Below are positions 1 to 11,964 of a stretch of DNA of 64,000 nucleotides, in pieces. The notes under the pieces were generated by a model. The model saw only the letters and a list, made by a program, of their open reading frames with translations, had not been told where the DNA came from and ran no database searches. How positions within the stretch are numbered: position 1 is the stretch's first letter; each line of letters begins with the position of its first letter. The stretch is from positions 1,736,001 through 1,800,000 of the forward strand of contig NC_057375.1 of the NCBI RefSeq assembly GCF_016906535.1, in the 5' to 3' direction. The position numbers and the translations under genes are program-made. The stretch is from Rhizoctonia solani (Eukaryota; Basidiomycota; Agaricomycetes; Cantharellales; Ceratobasidiaceae).

Positions 1-3000
1 TGCGATGAAGTTGTTCCATGTCCTCCTGGTAAGAAAGGAAGCACGTTGATATTTCCAGGTGTCTTGAAATATTTCTGTTTTCTTCATTTGCTTAACCTAA
101 GATTTAGGACAAATATGCTATCGCGATGATGGTTCGCCACTAGGACTTTGTTGGCCGTATAAGAGCTTAGACTAGAGGAACTTATGATAGTATAATGTAG
201 ACGTATATTTATTGCTACCTTGGACATTTGTGGCCAAACATGTGGCTGTCCTGTGGGCCGGAGCATGGGCACATGTGAGAGTCGTGCCACAATCCAACCA
301 AATGAGACATAATTTCCAACTGGGGTCTCAGTCAACCTTCTTTGAGTATGACAACAAAATAAGGCTACGAGCACGTGTGTGCTAAATATTAAACTCGTGG
401 ACCTATCAGCTCCCAGAGCAGTTTGTAGTTACTGCCAATAATTTTATGACAGTTAGTTCTCAATTGACCGAACATTGAACTCGATTGATCTTTGGTTGAG
501 TAATTTAAGCGAGAGCTATATAGTGAGGGCGAGGCCAATGGCAACACCCCCGATCGAATTTCAACGGCACTTACGAATCTAGTCGTGCAAGTGTTGAGAT
601 TTGGAATTGAAATTTATTACGGATTTGGATTCGAGCCCTAAAAAGAAACAATCTAGTAAATCGAAAGAGTCGGGTCTCGCCCCTACCACCTATGATGCTA
701 CCTTATCGCTACTGTCGACGAGCGCATTGTACAACAGAATATGCGTGCAAACGGCCTTCTCGTATGACATGTTTCGATTTTCGACTCATTACGAAACTGT
801 GCATTACTGGTCCTGATGTGTCCATATTGGGGGTGCCGCTTTTGTCATTGCCTGATCCACGAGGTGATAGACAAGCGCGGCTGGTCGATTCGATGGTATG
901 CGCAATCGCTTTAGGAAGAGTGCTCCCATGGCGAGAACGGGAGGGCGGGACAAGGGCTCGGAATGGGCCGACCAATTGCGCTATTAGGTTGTGTGACTGG
1001 CCAGTACCATGGTCTTCGGAGGCAAATAATATGGATGGCCCCAAATTCCGACAAGCCCGATCATCAAGTAGGAGGAAACCGATGACACGCGGGGCCACTC
1101 GCGCTCTGGAGTCATAAATATTTGTTCACCGGGATCGATTATTGGGCCCAAGTTCAGTTGGATGACAGGTGAAACCTAGCTTAAGATCCGTCAATCAACT
1201 TTGTGAAGGGGGCTTTTACGTCGTTGATCTGCGCGGGAGCCTGGCTAAGCACGCTCTTTATGACCAGTTGTGCGGGGTGATTAGCGGTGTAGTGGCTCGA
1301 TTGAAGTAGTCGGCATCAGTTTTTAACCCAAAGAGTTTGATTAATGGCGCATATACCATTCGTGGCCAGATAGGAAAGCCCTATATCATGTGTAACAATA
1401 CAAGCAATCCAGCTGCAAGGAGAATTAGATAAAAGGAGCGCCAACGCCACTCACGAAGCAATATTACTGAAGAACTCAATGAAAGAGAAGGTCGTCCACA
1501 TCTTCGTGTAAGGATACATGTACTAGGCAGGAAACACAGATATCGGGGACACCACACCCGACAAAGCCCATTTGGAGCAAACCTGCGTAACATTCATCAT
1601 GTCTTGGAGCTTAATGCTTACGAAACTATACTTGGTATAGTGTGGCACTTGGCTACCTTGGGTCGGCGTTGGACTGATTCTTGGGGTTGAAGTATCAATT
1701 GAGCATAAACACGACGCCTGGCGCAGAGAAGGTTCACTCGGTAGCGGTTTCCTAGCGGTGTAAGCCTGAATGGCAAGAAGACAAGCGGTGGGCCTCCCGG
1801 ACTTTATTGAGTAGCTCTATTGAATTAAGTAGGCTGGAATGTTCGGTGAACTAGTTGGAGCTAACGAGATTGAAGGTAGTCCGGTCTATACCGGTAATGA
1901 CATTCCGTCTAGTTATTTGTAGATTACTTATTACAATTACTGGGAGGAGGGAATGAAAATGATACGGAAAGACGACATAACACTCCACAAACTATACAAG
2001 CGGGTTTAATTGAGCTAGTAGAGGGGCTGTGCATGTGTAAGTGTGTTACAAACAAGCGATCACATGAAGACGCCAGTGTAATACCGGCGGTGCAGAAAAC
2101 TTGTGCCTTGAACTGAATGTACTATCAACAATGTTTGCAACAGTTTGACATCATCTAGGGAGCAAGGAATCAACCCCATCCTCTGATCTCGGCCTCCTTG
2201 TTCGGCCTGCTGCTTCAAACTGTTAACAATTATCTAAGTTAAGTGCTTCATAGTAGTCACGTGGGTGAAGGTAGGTGTCTGACCCACTCTAACTGTGTCA
2301 GGTAGACCTTCAACAACTTCGTTCGTTCTCTGCGGTTCGGATGCGATGCTGCCCTACCTATGCGATTAAACAAACAGTAGAGGGTTGGGAGCAACGGTCA
2401 AGACATGGACAACCATGCCAATAAGACTGGATTCCATTTACTACCTGTCTTCCCTCTTGCACATCCAAAGGATCTGGGACCGAGTTCGAAAAATTTTACC
2501 TACTCCTCGATCTGTGTCTGGTACTTGACTTGCTACCACCAAAGCTCTCTGTCTATGTTTTGTGCAGCCACGTCGACTCTCAACCTGGGCTGTGAGGGAC
2601 AATCCACAGATGGCACGCTAATCAATTCTCGTTAGTGGAGTATATCGTTATCAACTTGGGGACCCCCTGCCCCTTACCCCTCCCTCCGCCTCTACCTGGG
2701 TCTTAGAAAACACAGAGGACACAGCTACATTCTATTATCGAATAAGATGGCGTTCTTCGATAACGAGGATAAGCACACGCTATCCATACATCTGCCAGGT
2801 CTCGGCACTTGCTCGATCGAAACTCCCCTTTTTGCCAACAAGGCGGTTCGCTGATCTCCCGTTTCTCTGGTTCATCGGCGCCTCCCTTAAGAGAACCAGT
2901 GGCACGTTCGCCTCGTTTACACACACGTGGCTATCCCTCATTCGGCCTCCGTAACTGCCGGTATGATCTTAGACCGGGCCGACATTCACAACCCCAACCG

Positions 3001-3429
3001 TTTGGACACGCGATTCTGGGAGGCTCGTGACATCGGGATTTTTATTGATGCAATCTCACGACACGGATGTAATTCAAGCGCCCGCCAATCTATGCCAGTA
3101 ACGGTTCGCCTCGAAGGTGATCATGGCGGTTGCGAGAATAATGCTGCTATGGTTCGATGGATAACGCTTGCGCATATGCGCGGCCCCGTTAAAAATTCAA
3201 TCGAGGATCCTACCAAACCTAGCCAAGAGCTAACCTATGTCTGAAACCCGAAAAGAACCCATGATAGTGTAGGAAGAGATGAAGATTGTGAAGGCACGTA
3301 GAGCTTATACTATTTCAACGAGAGTGGGGGTCCTCAAGTACATCTACGGTTCACCGATCTCGCGGATAACAATATTTTCCAGAACCCCTTTCCGCCAGAG
3401 TATCGTCCCCTCCGCACCCCTCCCCAACT

Positions 3430-3804
3430 TCAATCAAGCAGGATTCCATAAAGAGAGCGCTTGAGCGGTGATAATTGGGTCTGTATCATCTGGATTAACG
3501 CGGTACGGACTATGACCCCAGCGACATTCTGGCCACACACCGTATTGCCAGTTGGATCTTGGTTTATTGTATTCTGCTGGGCCTGCGGCTCGGGATCACC
3601 AAGGGCATCGGGGGCATTGGATTGTTCATTGGGTTGGAGCTGATCCAAGACCTGGGTGGATTGGCTTTCTTGCCCCACTGGTTCGGTGGACGCATTCGTG
3701 TTCTCGAAATTGAGCGAATGACTAAAGACAAACGTCAGGAATTGGGAACGAATGGAAAACCCAAGTGGTTGGCCGTAAAGACTGGACCCACTTAGATTGG
3801 TCAC
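3430..3804 (-). other. Unassigned open frame, 124 codons, Gln/Asn/Pro-rich
   Basis: This is one of the longer uninterrupted frames in the first 8 kb. The middle third is rich in Gln, Asn and Pro; there is no signal peptide, membrane segment or known motif. Overlapping frames of similar length exist on the other strand, so the openness may only reflect base composition. It could be a remnant of a mobile element or simply chance. I do not assign a function. Confidence 0.12.
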
Positions 3805-3859
3805 TCATAATTGGTGCTGAGATGGTCCCGGGCTCGTAGATGACGATAAACTAAATCGA

Positions 3860-3881
3860 TTTTTTTTTTTTTTTTTTTTTT
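3860..3881. repeat. Poly-T run of 22 bases
   Basis: An uninterrupted run of 22 T, the longest homopolymer in the window. Read on the minus strand it is a poly-A run, but nothing that looks like a retroposed gene ends there. Confidence 0.9.
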
Positions 3882-5600
3882 ACTTCGGTTCAATCTACTT
3901 GACCCGCGTAATGTGATATGGCGTCGATTGGATTTTCAAGATTGTTTGGTAGCGGCGGGGAGTGAGGGTAAATTGGTTCAAAGGGGGATGTCAAGTTGGA
4001 GAAAGAATTCAATTGCCTCCTCACCTGATCAGTGTAGCGTGTTAGACTGACGTTGCGAATAACGCGCGCTTGGCAGAGTGTGATATATGATACCTATACG
4101 GCTGCAATATATGGGTTGCGCTAGGAGCGAGAATGACTGGTAGATGAGTATTCTTCTACACTATGTCCAGTTGTTCAGGGAGGCTCCTTTTGTATCTATT
4201 ATACTACAGATACATACATATAAAACAAGTTTTATTTGTGTTTAAACCGTTCCCCCAGAGTGCAACATTCATCGATTAAAATTACGCCCAAGGTCATTCG
4301 GATTGGACCCGGTGTCACATACGTGACTATCCCGGCACTTGATTCAGGCGGCGGCCCACCGGTGTATAGCTCCTGGAATCCTAGAGCGCGAGAAGCCCTG
4401 AACCCCTCAAGAAAACAAACTCTAGGAGCAGTGAGCTGCTTTTGAGGTAGGTTTTCCCGGTGGGTCAACAAAACATGCACATCAAAGAATTGAGTCTCCG
4501 GTTCCGCGGTTCAATATCAAACAATAGACGCTCATACTCTAGGTCCAGTTGGTCGGAGCCAATCGTATGACATTCCTCTCTAGGTCAAGGAGTGAAACTT
4601 CTCATTCTAACTCCTGACGATGTGATGAGCAATTTCGAGCGCAAACATATATGGTATCAGTATTCTGGAGACTCAAGGCGCATCCCCTGGGAGCTTAGCC
4701 GGTAAACAGGAGAGAAAGCCAAAAAAGGGACTGAGAAGCAAGCTGGAGGAATGAAAAGCACCATAAAAAAACGCAGAGACTTGCTGGCGTGAGGACTGTA
4801 AGTCAAGTAAACCTTTCCAGTCTTGCAGCGCGAGAATTGGGAGAATAGGACTGACAAACTACTTCAAATGAAAAAAGAGTTGCAGTCGAAAACTACACTG
4901 CCAAGTTGACAAATTTCGCCGTAAACTGAAGCGGCGCAACAAACTCAGCGGGTCTACAACTCTGGCTTCAATGATGTGATAATGCATCGATATCAATGAT
5001 GACATAGGAACATTTGAGCCCGCTCGAAGAACAAGCACCGGATGAAGACGGATTCGCATTCAGATTTCGGTGAATAGTTCCCACGCACTTGTCACACTCT
5101 AAGTCCCTGGAACAATTAGCCGCACTGTGAAGTGTACTTTGTTAAATCGCATATACACGACTTAGAAAGAAACAAAGCCTCTTGTGGCATGATTGTTTAA
5201 TACTATCATACCACGTGCTCATCTTGACTGCTCCAATATCACTCACATCGATTTTTTGAGTTTGGCGCCTGTAAATCAGCCACGTTGATCCAGACCAGGC
5301 TAAGGCAAATATAGTAATATGACTGGGCAGGAGCATTTGCTTATTTGTGGATATCCTAAAAGCCCAATGTATACGAGAGGATAAGACCGAAGCTCTTGGA
5401 TTTCATGGGAAGACAAAGACGGAATTTCAGCGAGATCCCAGTCACAGCCATACGGTCAAAATTATTATATAGTCAATATTTTGGTCCATCCTCTGAGCCA
5501 CGCTATCTCCTTCTGATCTCAGTCTGTCTGCCTTGCACGTCTGCTTGTTCTGTGGGTTCTTTTGTAATATTTGCAGTTCGGCCTTTGTGAGCGGTGTGCT

Positions 5601-5736
5601 TGTTCGCATCTAGCTCCCGTTATTATTTTAATGGACGTATATACAGGACGCCTACACGTGTGCTGTTCGCATCTAGCTCCTGTTCTCCGCAATAGAAGTG
5701 TATTCAAAAAAAAACAAAAAAAAACGCCTACACGTG
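5601..5736. repeat. Imperfect tandem duplication of about 60-70 bases
   Basis: Two units share the start tgttcgcatctagctcc (5601 and 5664) and the end acgcctacacgtg (5648 and 5724), with diverged middles; the second contains two A9-type runs split by a C. Function is unknown; it looks like a local slippage duplication. Confidence 0.6.
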
Positions 5737-8138
5737 ATCAAAATGATCCAGATCTCAGCTCGCGCGAAGCACTGGGCGGAACTGCCATAAAATCTACATG
5801 GCAGTACATCAGTACAGTGCCGCACCTTCCATAATAAATAGGCCATACAGAGGGCTCGCTGTTTGCTGCGCCCAGTGGTCCGGACAACTCAATTGCCCGG
5901 TCCAGGTAGCATACCGGGGGTTTTGATTGCGGTCAATCCACGCGGGCACTTAGGCGCGACCGCCGGCAGCGCGAGCCCGATTATATAAATAGGTTCTACT
6001 TTCTTTATACTTGATCCCGCCAAGCTATGGCAACTGAATCAGTCCCATTAACAAATCAACCAGGCCCAACGGTCGAAATGACCGCCAGTAGGTTGTTAAC
6101 TCTATACACTGACTCCCGCTAAATGGTGTTACTACTCAAACAATGATCCTATAGCTATAAATACTGAGAACAATGTTGAACAGCCATCTGGTCAGATTAA
6201 ACAAGAATCCTCCCTAAAAGTAAGCTCGCTCGATCGCTGGTGTATTATAACTATGACCAATATCTTGGTATCCACCAGGAAAAAGGGGGTTGCTGCCCAA
6301 CAATCCCCGCCGCAGGAGTTGACGGACTATGCACCATAGTACTTGGAGCATTGTGCTGTCTCTGTCGGGCAGCAGGTTAACCTGTACTGCTTGCTAACAT
6401 TATGCATGCTATTTATAATGTGGTTGTAGTTGAAATCAGCAGAAGATATCCCATTTCCTAGTTTACGTCCAAGAGCTCTACAGCAGAACTCAATCGGTTC
6501 GGATAGTATTATAAATAGTAGATTGTCTTGGCTAATGGACAATGTCCTCAGCAGGGACTCTTACCAACCCAAGGAGAATTATGGTGAGAAGTCTAAGATG
6601 CCCGCATGTAGGGATTATTTAATATGGTCTCTGAGGGATGCTGAATTTTGTATGTACAAGTGTAAACTAATACCGATAACCGTTCACTCAAAATGCACTG
6701 TTGTATTCACACAACCTATGTCGATCTATAGTTCAACTCTCAAGCCCGCGTGGGTGATGATGGGAGAGATATGAGTCAAATATCTGGTGCGCGTGTATCC
6801 GTGCGCACCCATTTCCATCCTTGCCAGGCAGGAGTCTGCTATTTCTTGTGCTTGTAGAATAAGAATCTATGCGAAAGCTACTCTCTCAATGGAAGATTGC
6901 AACTCATGATTTGCCTTGCCTAGTTCGAGACTCATTTAACGGGTTCTCTAGATTCGGGCACATGTGGCATCATCTCTCTTTAGAACAGGTACGTTACATA
7001 TATACTAGACTGTTACAATCCTATAGTTCTTTTCAATACGAGACATCGATCAAATATTGCAATTCTGACGATCGTGTGAATTGCCATCATACTTCAGTTA
7101 TGTAAGTCTGGACATCACCGAACTCGGGGCACTACCATGGATTGTAAATGGTTGTTGATGTCCAGGCCTCTATCAAGCAGATGCAGAGGTTTCTAAGGGG
7201 CTTTTTCGTCTTGCTCAAACCCGGGAAGTAGGCTTGTGCTCATTAACTTACAAGTGATATTCCGAAGATTAATTCACTTTCTTGCTCGATGGCATATCAC
7301 GAACAACTTTCTCAGGTGAGTAGGGCTCGCATTTGGTGGACACTTCGTGATCCGGTTCTGCTTCTCTGTCTCTGTTTCCCCGTTCAAGAGTGGGCTCAAT
7401 CTGACATCTACTTTCCAAATCACCATGGAAGCACCCAGATACATGGTTTTGCCCCGGACGCTGATGCTCTTATTGATTGGCCTACGAGGCGACGTTCCAT
7501 GAGAGCATTAACCATTCAAAGCCCGGACTCTGATTAGTACTGCACATGGCTGGTGTGATAGGACCTATGGTACAGAATATGGCACTTTTATCAAAGCTAT
7601 TCGTGTTGATTACGGCCGAGGACCGAGGTAAGCTGACTCTAAACGTATTGCTATGATTTATTGAAATCATAAAACAAGGAACCTATTCAATAAAATGGAT
7701 TAGGCCATTATCTAATCCAAGGTCGGTGCGGCATCCAAACGCCGAGTACCCACACCTTCGATCGCAGGTAATTTAGCCGCTGTTCTCTTGACCTCGGTTC
7801 TCATGTCTGTCCCCTTGGTTCACGTTTTAGCATATGAAGAAAACCCTCAACGTCACTAACGACCGCGATCTCATGTGGTATTCAACAAACCCGTCAGATT
7901 CGCTGAAAGTCGGACCAGTTATTTCTCGATGAATCTGAACTTGAGATGATGAGCATGGTTTATGTGGGTATAAAGTACCATGCCTGTGTCGTGTTTTGAC
8001 TTCAGCCCACCAACTTACTCGTACCTAGACTAATTCGTCTCTCATTCTCTTCTCTTTAAAGGTAATTTTCTTACAAGAGCTCGAAATTGGGAAGAAAATT
8101 AAAATGCTCCCTCGCCCACAGTTCGATTCTCTTTGATC

Positions 8139-10114
8139 ATGCACTCAGCACTTTCTCTTTTACTCCTCGCATCTTCATCGCTTGGTTCAGCGAAGAAACA
8201 TACGATCAAGCATAAACACACGCATCGTGGAACGGAACCTCCTCTGGGAGATATGCTACTAGCGACGGCTGGTAGTTATGTGACTGATATAGCAAAGTGT
8301 CCTCCACTCAAGCCCCGAGATTCTCCCCCGACCAGTGTACACGACCTGTAAGTTACATTTCAATAAGTACAGGACGAGTTGTTAAAAAGAGGAAAACAGT
8401 CGTCCTGATGACTTCTCGGTGGCTATGGCCATTGGCGACTCCATTACTGCAGGCGCGTTCGCCAAGGGCAAGTCAACCTTGATTCCAAAGGCGAAAACCT
8501 AACCAAAAACTTATATCATTATAGGTATAAATTCTGACAATAAGAACCTCAACTGGGTTGAATGGAGGGGCGTTTCTTACGCTGGTGGTGGAGATCCAGG
8601 TGCCGTCACGATGCCCAACGTACGTTTTATCAACACCACACGGTATAGTACATATTTACCAATCGGACCGGAAACAGCTCTTGAAACACTACAATTCTAC
8701 TCTGGTTGGTGGCGCTGTTGGATATAACCCTGGGTATGAGATTTGTTTCGGGTCGGGATGTCCGGTCGGCCCCGTAAGTAGACAAAATATTATCTATGCA
8801 CACTTTCTTATACCAAAGTGTAGGTTGGTTGGAATAAAACAGTGGACGTTCTTAACGCGGGCCAAAGTGGTGCCTATGCGTCGAATTTGCTTCACGAAGC
8901 ACAAGGTAAGCGTTCTAGACAGAGCGCATGCATGTTCTTTTACGCATTTAACCTTTGGAATTTAGACTATCTTGCTCCTCAAGTTAAAGCCATGAATATC
9001 TCCCAGAGTCGATACAAATTCCTCAGCTTTCAAGTAGGCGCCAACGACGTCTGCCAATTGTGTGCTGCTGGTAAGTGATCCTAGAACGCAATGCTGTATT
9101 CGTTGGTCGACCATGTTATCACACTTCGTAGCGGATGCACCTATGGGACCGGCAACTAAAAGCGATTTTGAGAACAATATCCGAGCTACTTTGGAATATG
9201 TTCGCCAAAATATCCGTGAGTTCAGTTCACAAATCACGCCAGAAAATATTCCCAATCAATATATGCATATAGCTAACACATTGGTCAACCTGTTCGGAGC
9301 ATGGCAGCTAACAGATATATATAGTGTATGTATTGAATTAGTGACTTACTCGCTAAAAACTAATCGGGCTTCTCTATGTAGTTGACTTCAGGCCAGATCT
9401 ACTGGTAAGACTATTTTCTCCTCCAAAGTATCGTGTTTCATTGTAATTCCAGCAAACAACCCATCCCATTCGTTGAGCGCTTTGCTATCGGGTGCCCAGT
9501 AAGTTGCTCTCAATCTCATCAGAAGTATCCAATAATAAAGAACCTAGTGCATTGCCGGTCAAGGAGATGTTGGGGAGTTCACACGCGGTCAGATGGATCG
9601 TCTTGTTCAACAATACAGTAAGGAGGCTGTCGATCAGATGTATTGTATCTGATTTCAACTACTTTGACTATAGACACGGTCCTGCAGAACATTGTAGCCG
9701 ACTACAAGGCAAAGAATTACAAGGACTTGTGAGTTGAATTTCTCAGCCAACCAAGTTCAAACGCTCAATGATTGGACGTAGCGCGGTTATCTGGCAACCT
9801 CCTAACCTGCCTTTCAAGAACTACCCAATTCAAGGTATGCAACGTAATATTCTGGAACTCTAATTTTCTCTAATAAACCGTTTTCGCTAGCCGTAAGCAG
9901 TGTAGATTGTTTCCACCCCAGTTCCGATGCCCATGCACGAATTGCCGCCGGCCTCTGGAATCGATTGACTTTGGATACAGTGAGCAGATAACTAGTGCTG
10001 TCATCATCTAGCGTTCTAACATGAATAATACAGACTGCCCGCGCTGCACCTTTTACCTGGGAGGAGACCCCGACTTTGCGTTGCCTCGAGGAATCTGATC
10101 GAATCCAGACCTAG
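8139..10114 (+). CDS. Secreted SGNH hydrolase, phospholipase-B-like
   Basis: The start is the ATG at 8139, which opens a hydrophobic signal peptide (MHSALSLLLLASSSLGS). About a dozen short exons can be joined without a frame break. All SGNH blocks are visible: AIGDSITAG with the nucleophilic Ser (near 8440), an Asn/Gly-rich block VLNAGQSGAYASN (8850-8890), VGANDVC with the oxyanion Asn (near 9035), and DCFHPSSDAH with the catalytic Asp and His (near 9905-9935). This arrangement fits the phospholipase-B-like branch of GDSL/SGNH esterases found secreted in basidiomycetes; the substrate (phospholipid or other ester) cannot be told from sequence. The intron at 8468-8524 uses a GC donor (G|GCAAGT), needed to keep frame. 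The gene ends with TAG at 10112-10114. Confidence 0.85.
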
Positions 10115-10394
10115 GCGAGGCTGTCGAGACGAGCGTCATTTTATTCAGGGTACTATCCAATTCAAATTTTATTTGTTTACACTACGAGACAATAATAATA
10201 ATAAACGTTACTTTTTTCGTTACTTTGGCTATGACCATCGCTCTGACGGCTTTTGGCGAAGTTCAAGTTTCCTTGGAGCGCCCAAGGTCTAGACTGGACC
10301 CTGTCTAAGATGATTAAATGTGAAATTGGCTTGGGGCAAGTGACGTCACGAGGATAAAGATGACCATTGACAAAACCACAGTGCGTCAAGCACC

Positions 10395-11588
10395 ATGAAC
10401 TTGACCTCCATCTTACAGCCCATCTATTTACTATTATTCGTTATTATATCAACTATGGCTGAGCCTGCTCAACAACCCGCCACATCGTCATCACATTCGA
10501 CCGCCTTCAAGATAGCGAAATCAGCTCAGGATGCACTGGTAGAGACATTCAAGTATTTAAAGTACGTTCGAACCACACTACCAGAAGAACCCTCGTTCAA
10601 AACAAACATTGAAGTGAAGCAGAAATTAAGTATGGAGCCTATTCGGTTCTACGCCATACACGCCCGTTCGTATTGTATCAAGGCGCGAACACCACCGTAC
10701 CGGTCTCTGTATTTGGTCCAGAGCCACTGCCCAAGGACAGAAAGGTATTCTTGCAGCGACGGGGATACCGAACAGGTCTCTTGTTAGTATCATCATGTAA
10801 TCATTTCGTGTCCTTATTAACAGCCCGACGATTCTAGTGGGTGGACATTCGGAGGGTGGCTTGGAGGCTCAAAGTTACCTGGTATCGATGTGACCCCGGC
10901 ATCTTCCGAAAGTTGGAGTCGACCAACGACATTGAGCTCCAAACACCAAACTCAAATTCAGAAGGACATATCTCGACTCTTTAATCCGGATTCTTCAGCG
11001 GTACCTAATTCTCGACTGCTCGAGACGCTCCTCGTCCACATTCCGGTTCGCTCGGGCGATGGATATTTCAGACTCAGGATTACCTCTGCAAACGGGAAGA
11101 AAACCATTGCCGAGAGCCCGGTGTTCCGTGTAGGTAGCTTAACGTGGGCGAGTGCCCACCCACAAGGGGCAACTCCCCTTGGGCTTGTTCCCGAGCTTGG
11201 TGCACGGTCCCTATTCTTGACCGGCCAGGCTGCCGCGTGGGCTGGGTTCTATGCTGCATTCCCTTTCCTCAAGATCGGTCAGATGGTACCTGGCCTAGGG
11301 CCTTGGAGCCAACGCATGCTTCAGTGGGCTTATAGTGCTGCTGGAGGGGATATGAAGCGCCAAGAGCTGGACGAGCGGTTTAAAGTTAGCGAGACATTCA
11401 GGAAAGCCAACGATAGGTAAGTTTATGGTGTTACAGGCGAATTCACATTGGCTGTTCTCATGAAATGTATCGTCAGGTTGTACAAGGAAGTTCCATTTGG
11501 TGCAGCCGGGATTCGGACAGCGGCTGACCTCGTGGCGGATGATGAGGCAGGGCCTGGGGGAGTAGCATACGATCGTTCGAGAGAGTGA
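10395..11588 (+). CDS. Conserved fungal protein with N-terminal hydrophobic segment, function unknown
   Basis: The ATG at 10395 starts a hydrophobic stretch (MNLTSILQPIYLLLFVIIS), a signal peptide or anchor. I read four exons: introns at about 10562-10629, about 10787-10823 and about 11419-11475, with stop TGA at 11586-11588. The body has a YSVLRHTRPFVLYQG segment, a GWTFGGWLGGSKLPG segment that looks like the start of a beta-rich domain, a long stretch ending LLVHIPVRSGDGYFRLRI, and a C-terminal RTAADLVADDEAGPGG. It resembles fungal proteins that databases often label 'LipA and NB-ARC domain protein', but no NB-ARC or lipase motif is visible here, so I do not use that name. The second intron would be only about 37 bases, so that border is uncertain. 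It lies 280 bases behind the SGNH hydrolase on the same strand. Confidence 0.65.
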
Positions 11589-11964
11589 TGTGGAGATCAT
11601 TGTAGATCAGGAATGCGTACATGTATTGTATAATGCCCACATAATGGGTTGTGTTCCCTCAAATTTTGATCGACGCATGTTACCCTATACGGCTTCCATG
11701 GGCTAACATCGCGGTATCCACCGATGACCTATCGTTGGGTTGGGCTTCACTATATGCGAACCCTCCGAATAAGCCCTCACAATTTCTTACTAATATGGAG
11801 AAAAGGTTCAGGATTCTGCCAAATCCGCGAAACAAACAACGTATTGGGTATATTAGGTTCGTGGGTCTGTCCGGAGCCACAAAACCGCTGATGGGAACAA
11901 ACAAAATCTCTATAAGTGGACGGTTTCCTCACACAATTCAACCATATCTCACTTGTCAAGGCTG

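Larger units (their letters stand above)
1..8138. other. Long stretch without a recognisable gene
   Basis: Both strands were read. Open frames here are short, carry no motif I recognise, and do not join into a conserved chain across plausible introns. The stretch includes a 22-base T run, a short imperfect duplication, a C/T-rich tract near 2655-2700 and a block around 2800-3800 with somewhat longer open frames on both strands. It may hold decayed mobile DNA, but no terminal repeats or transposase/reverse-transcriptase motifs were seen. Confidence 0.6.

Noticed and set aside
692..1117. Overlapping open frames of 129-141 codons on both strands
   Set aside because: GC-rich stretch open in several frames, without motif, introns or a continuation; most likely chance.
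2703..3244. Several overlapping frames that might be a transposon remnant
   Set aside because: No reverse-transcriptase, integrase or transposase motif could be found and no terminal repeats flank the block.
3860..3881. Poly-T run as the tail of a retroposed gene
   Set aside because: No coding remnant or target duplication ends at the run in the required orientation.
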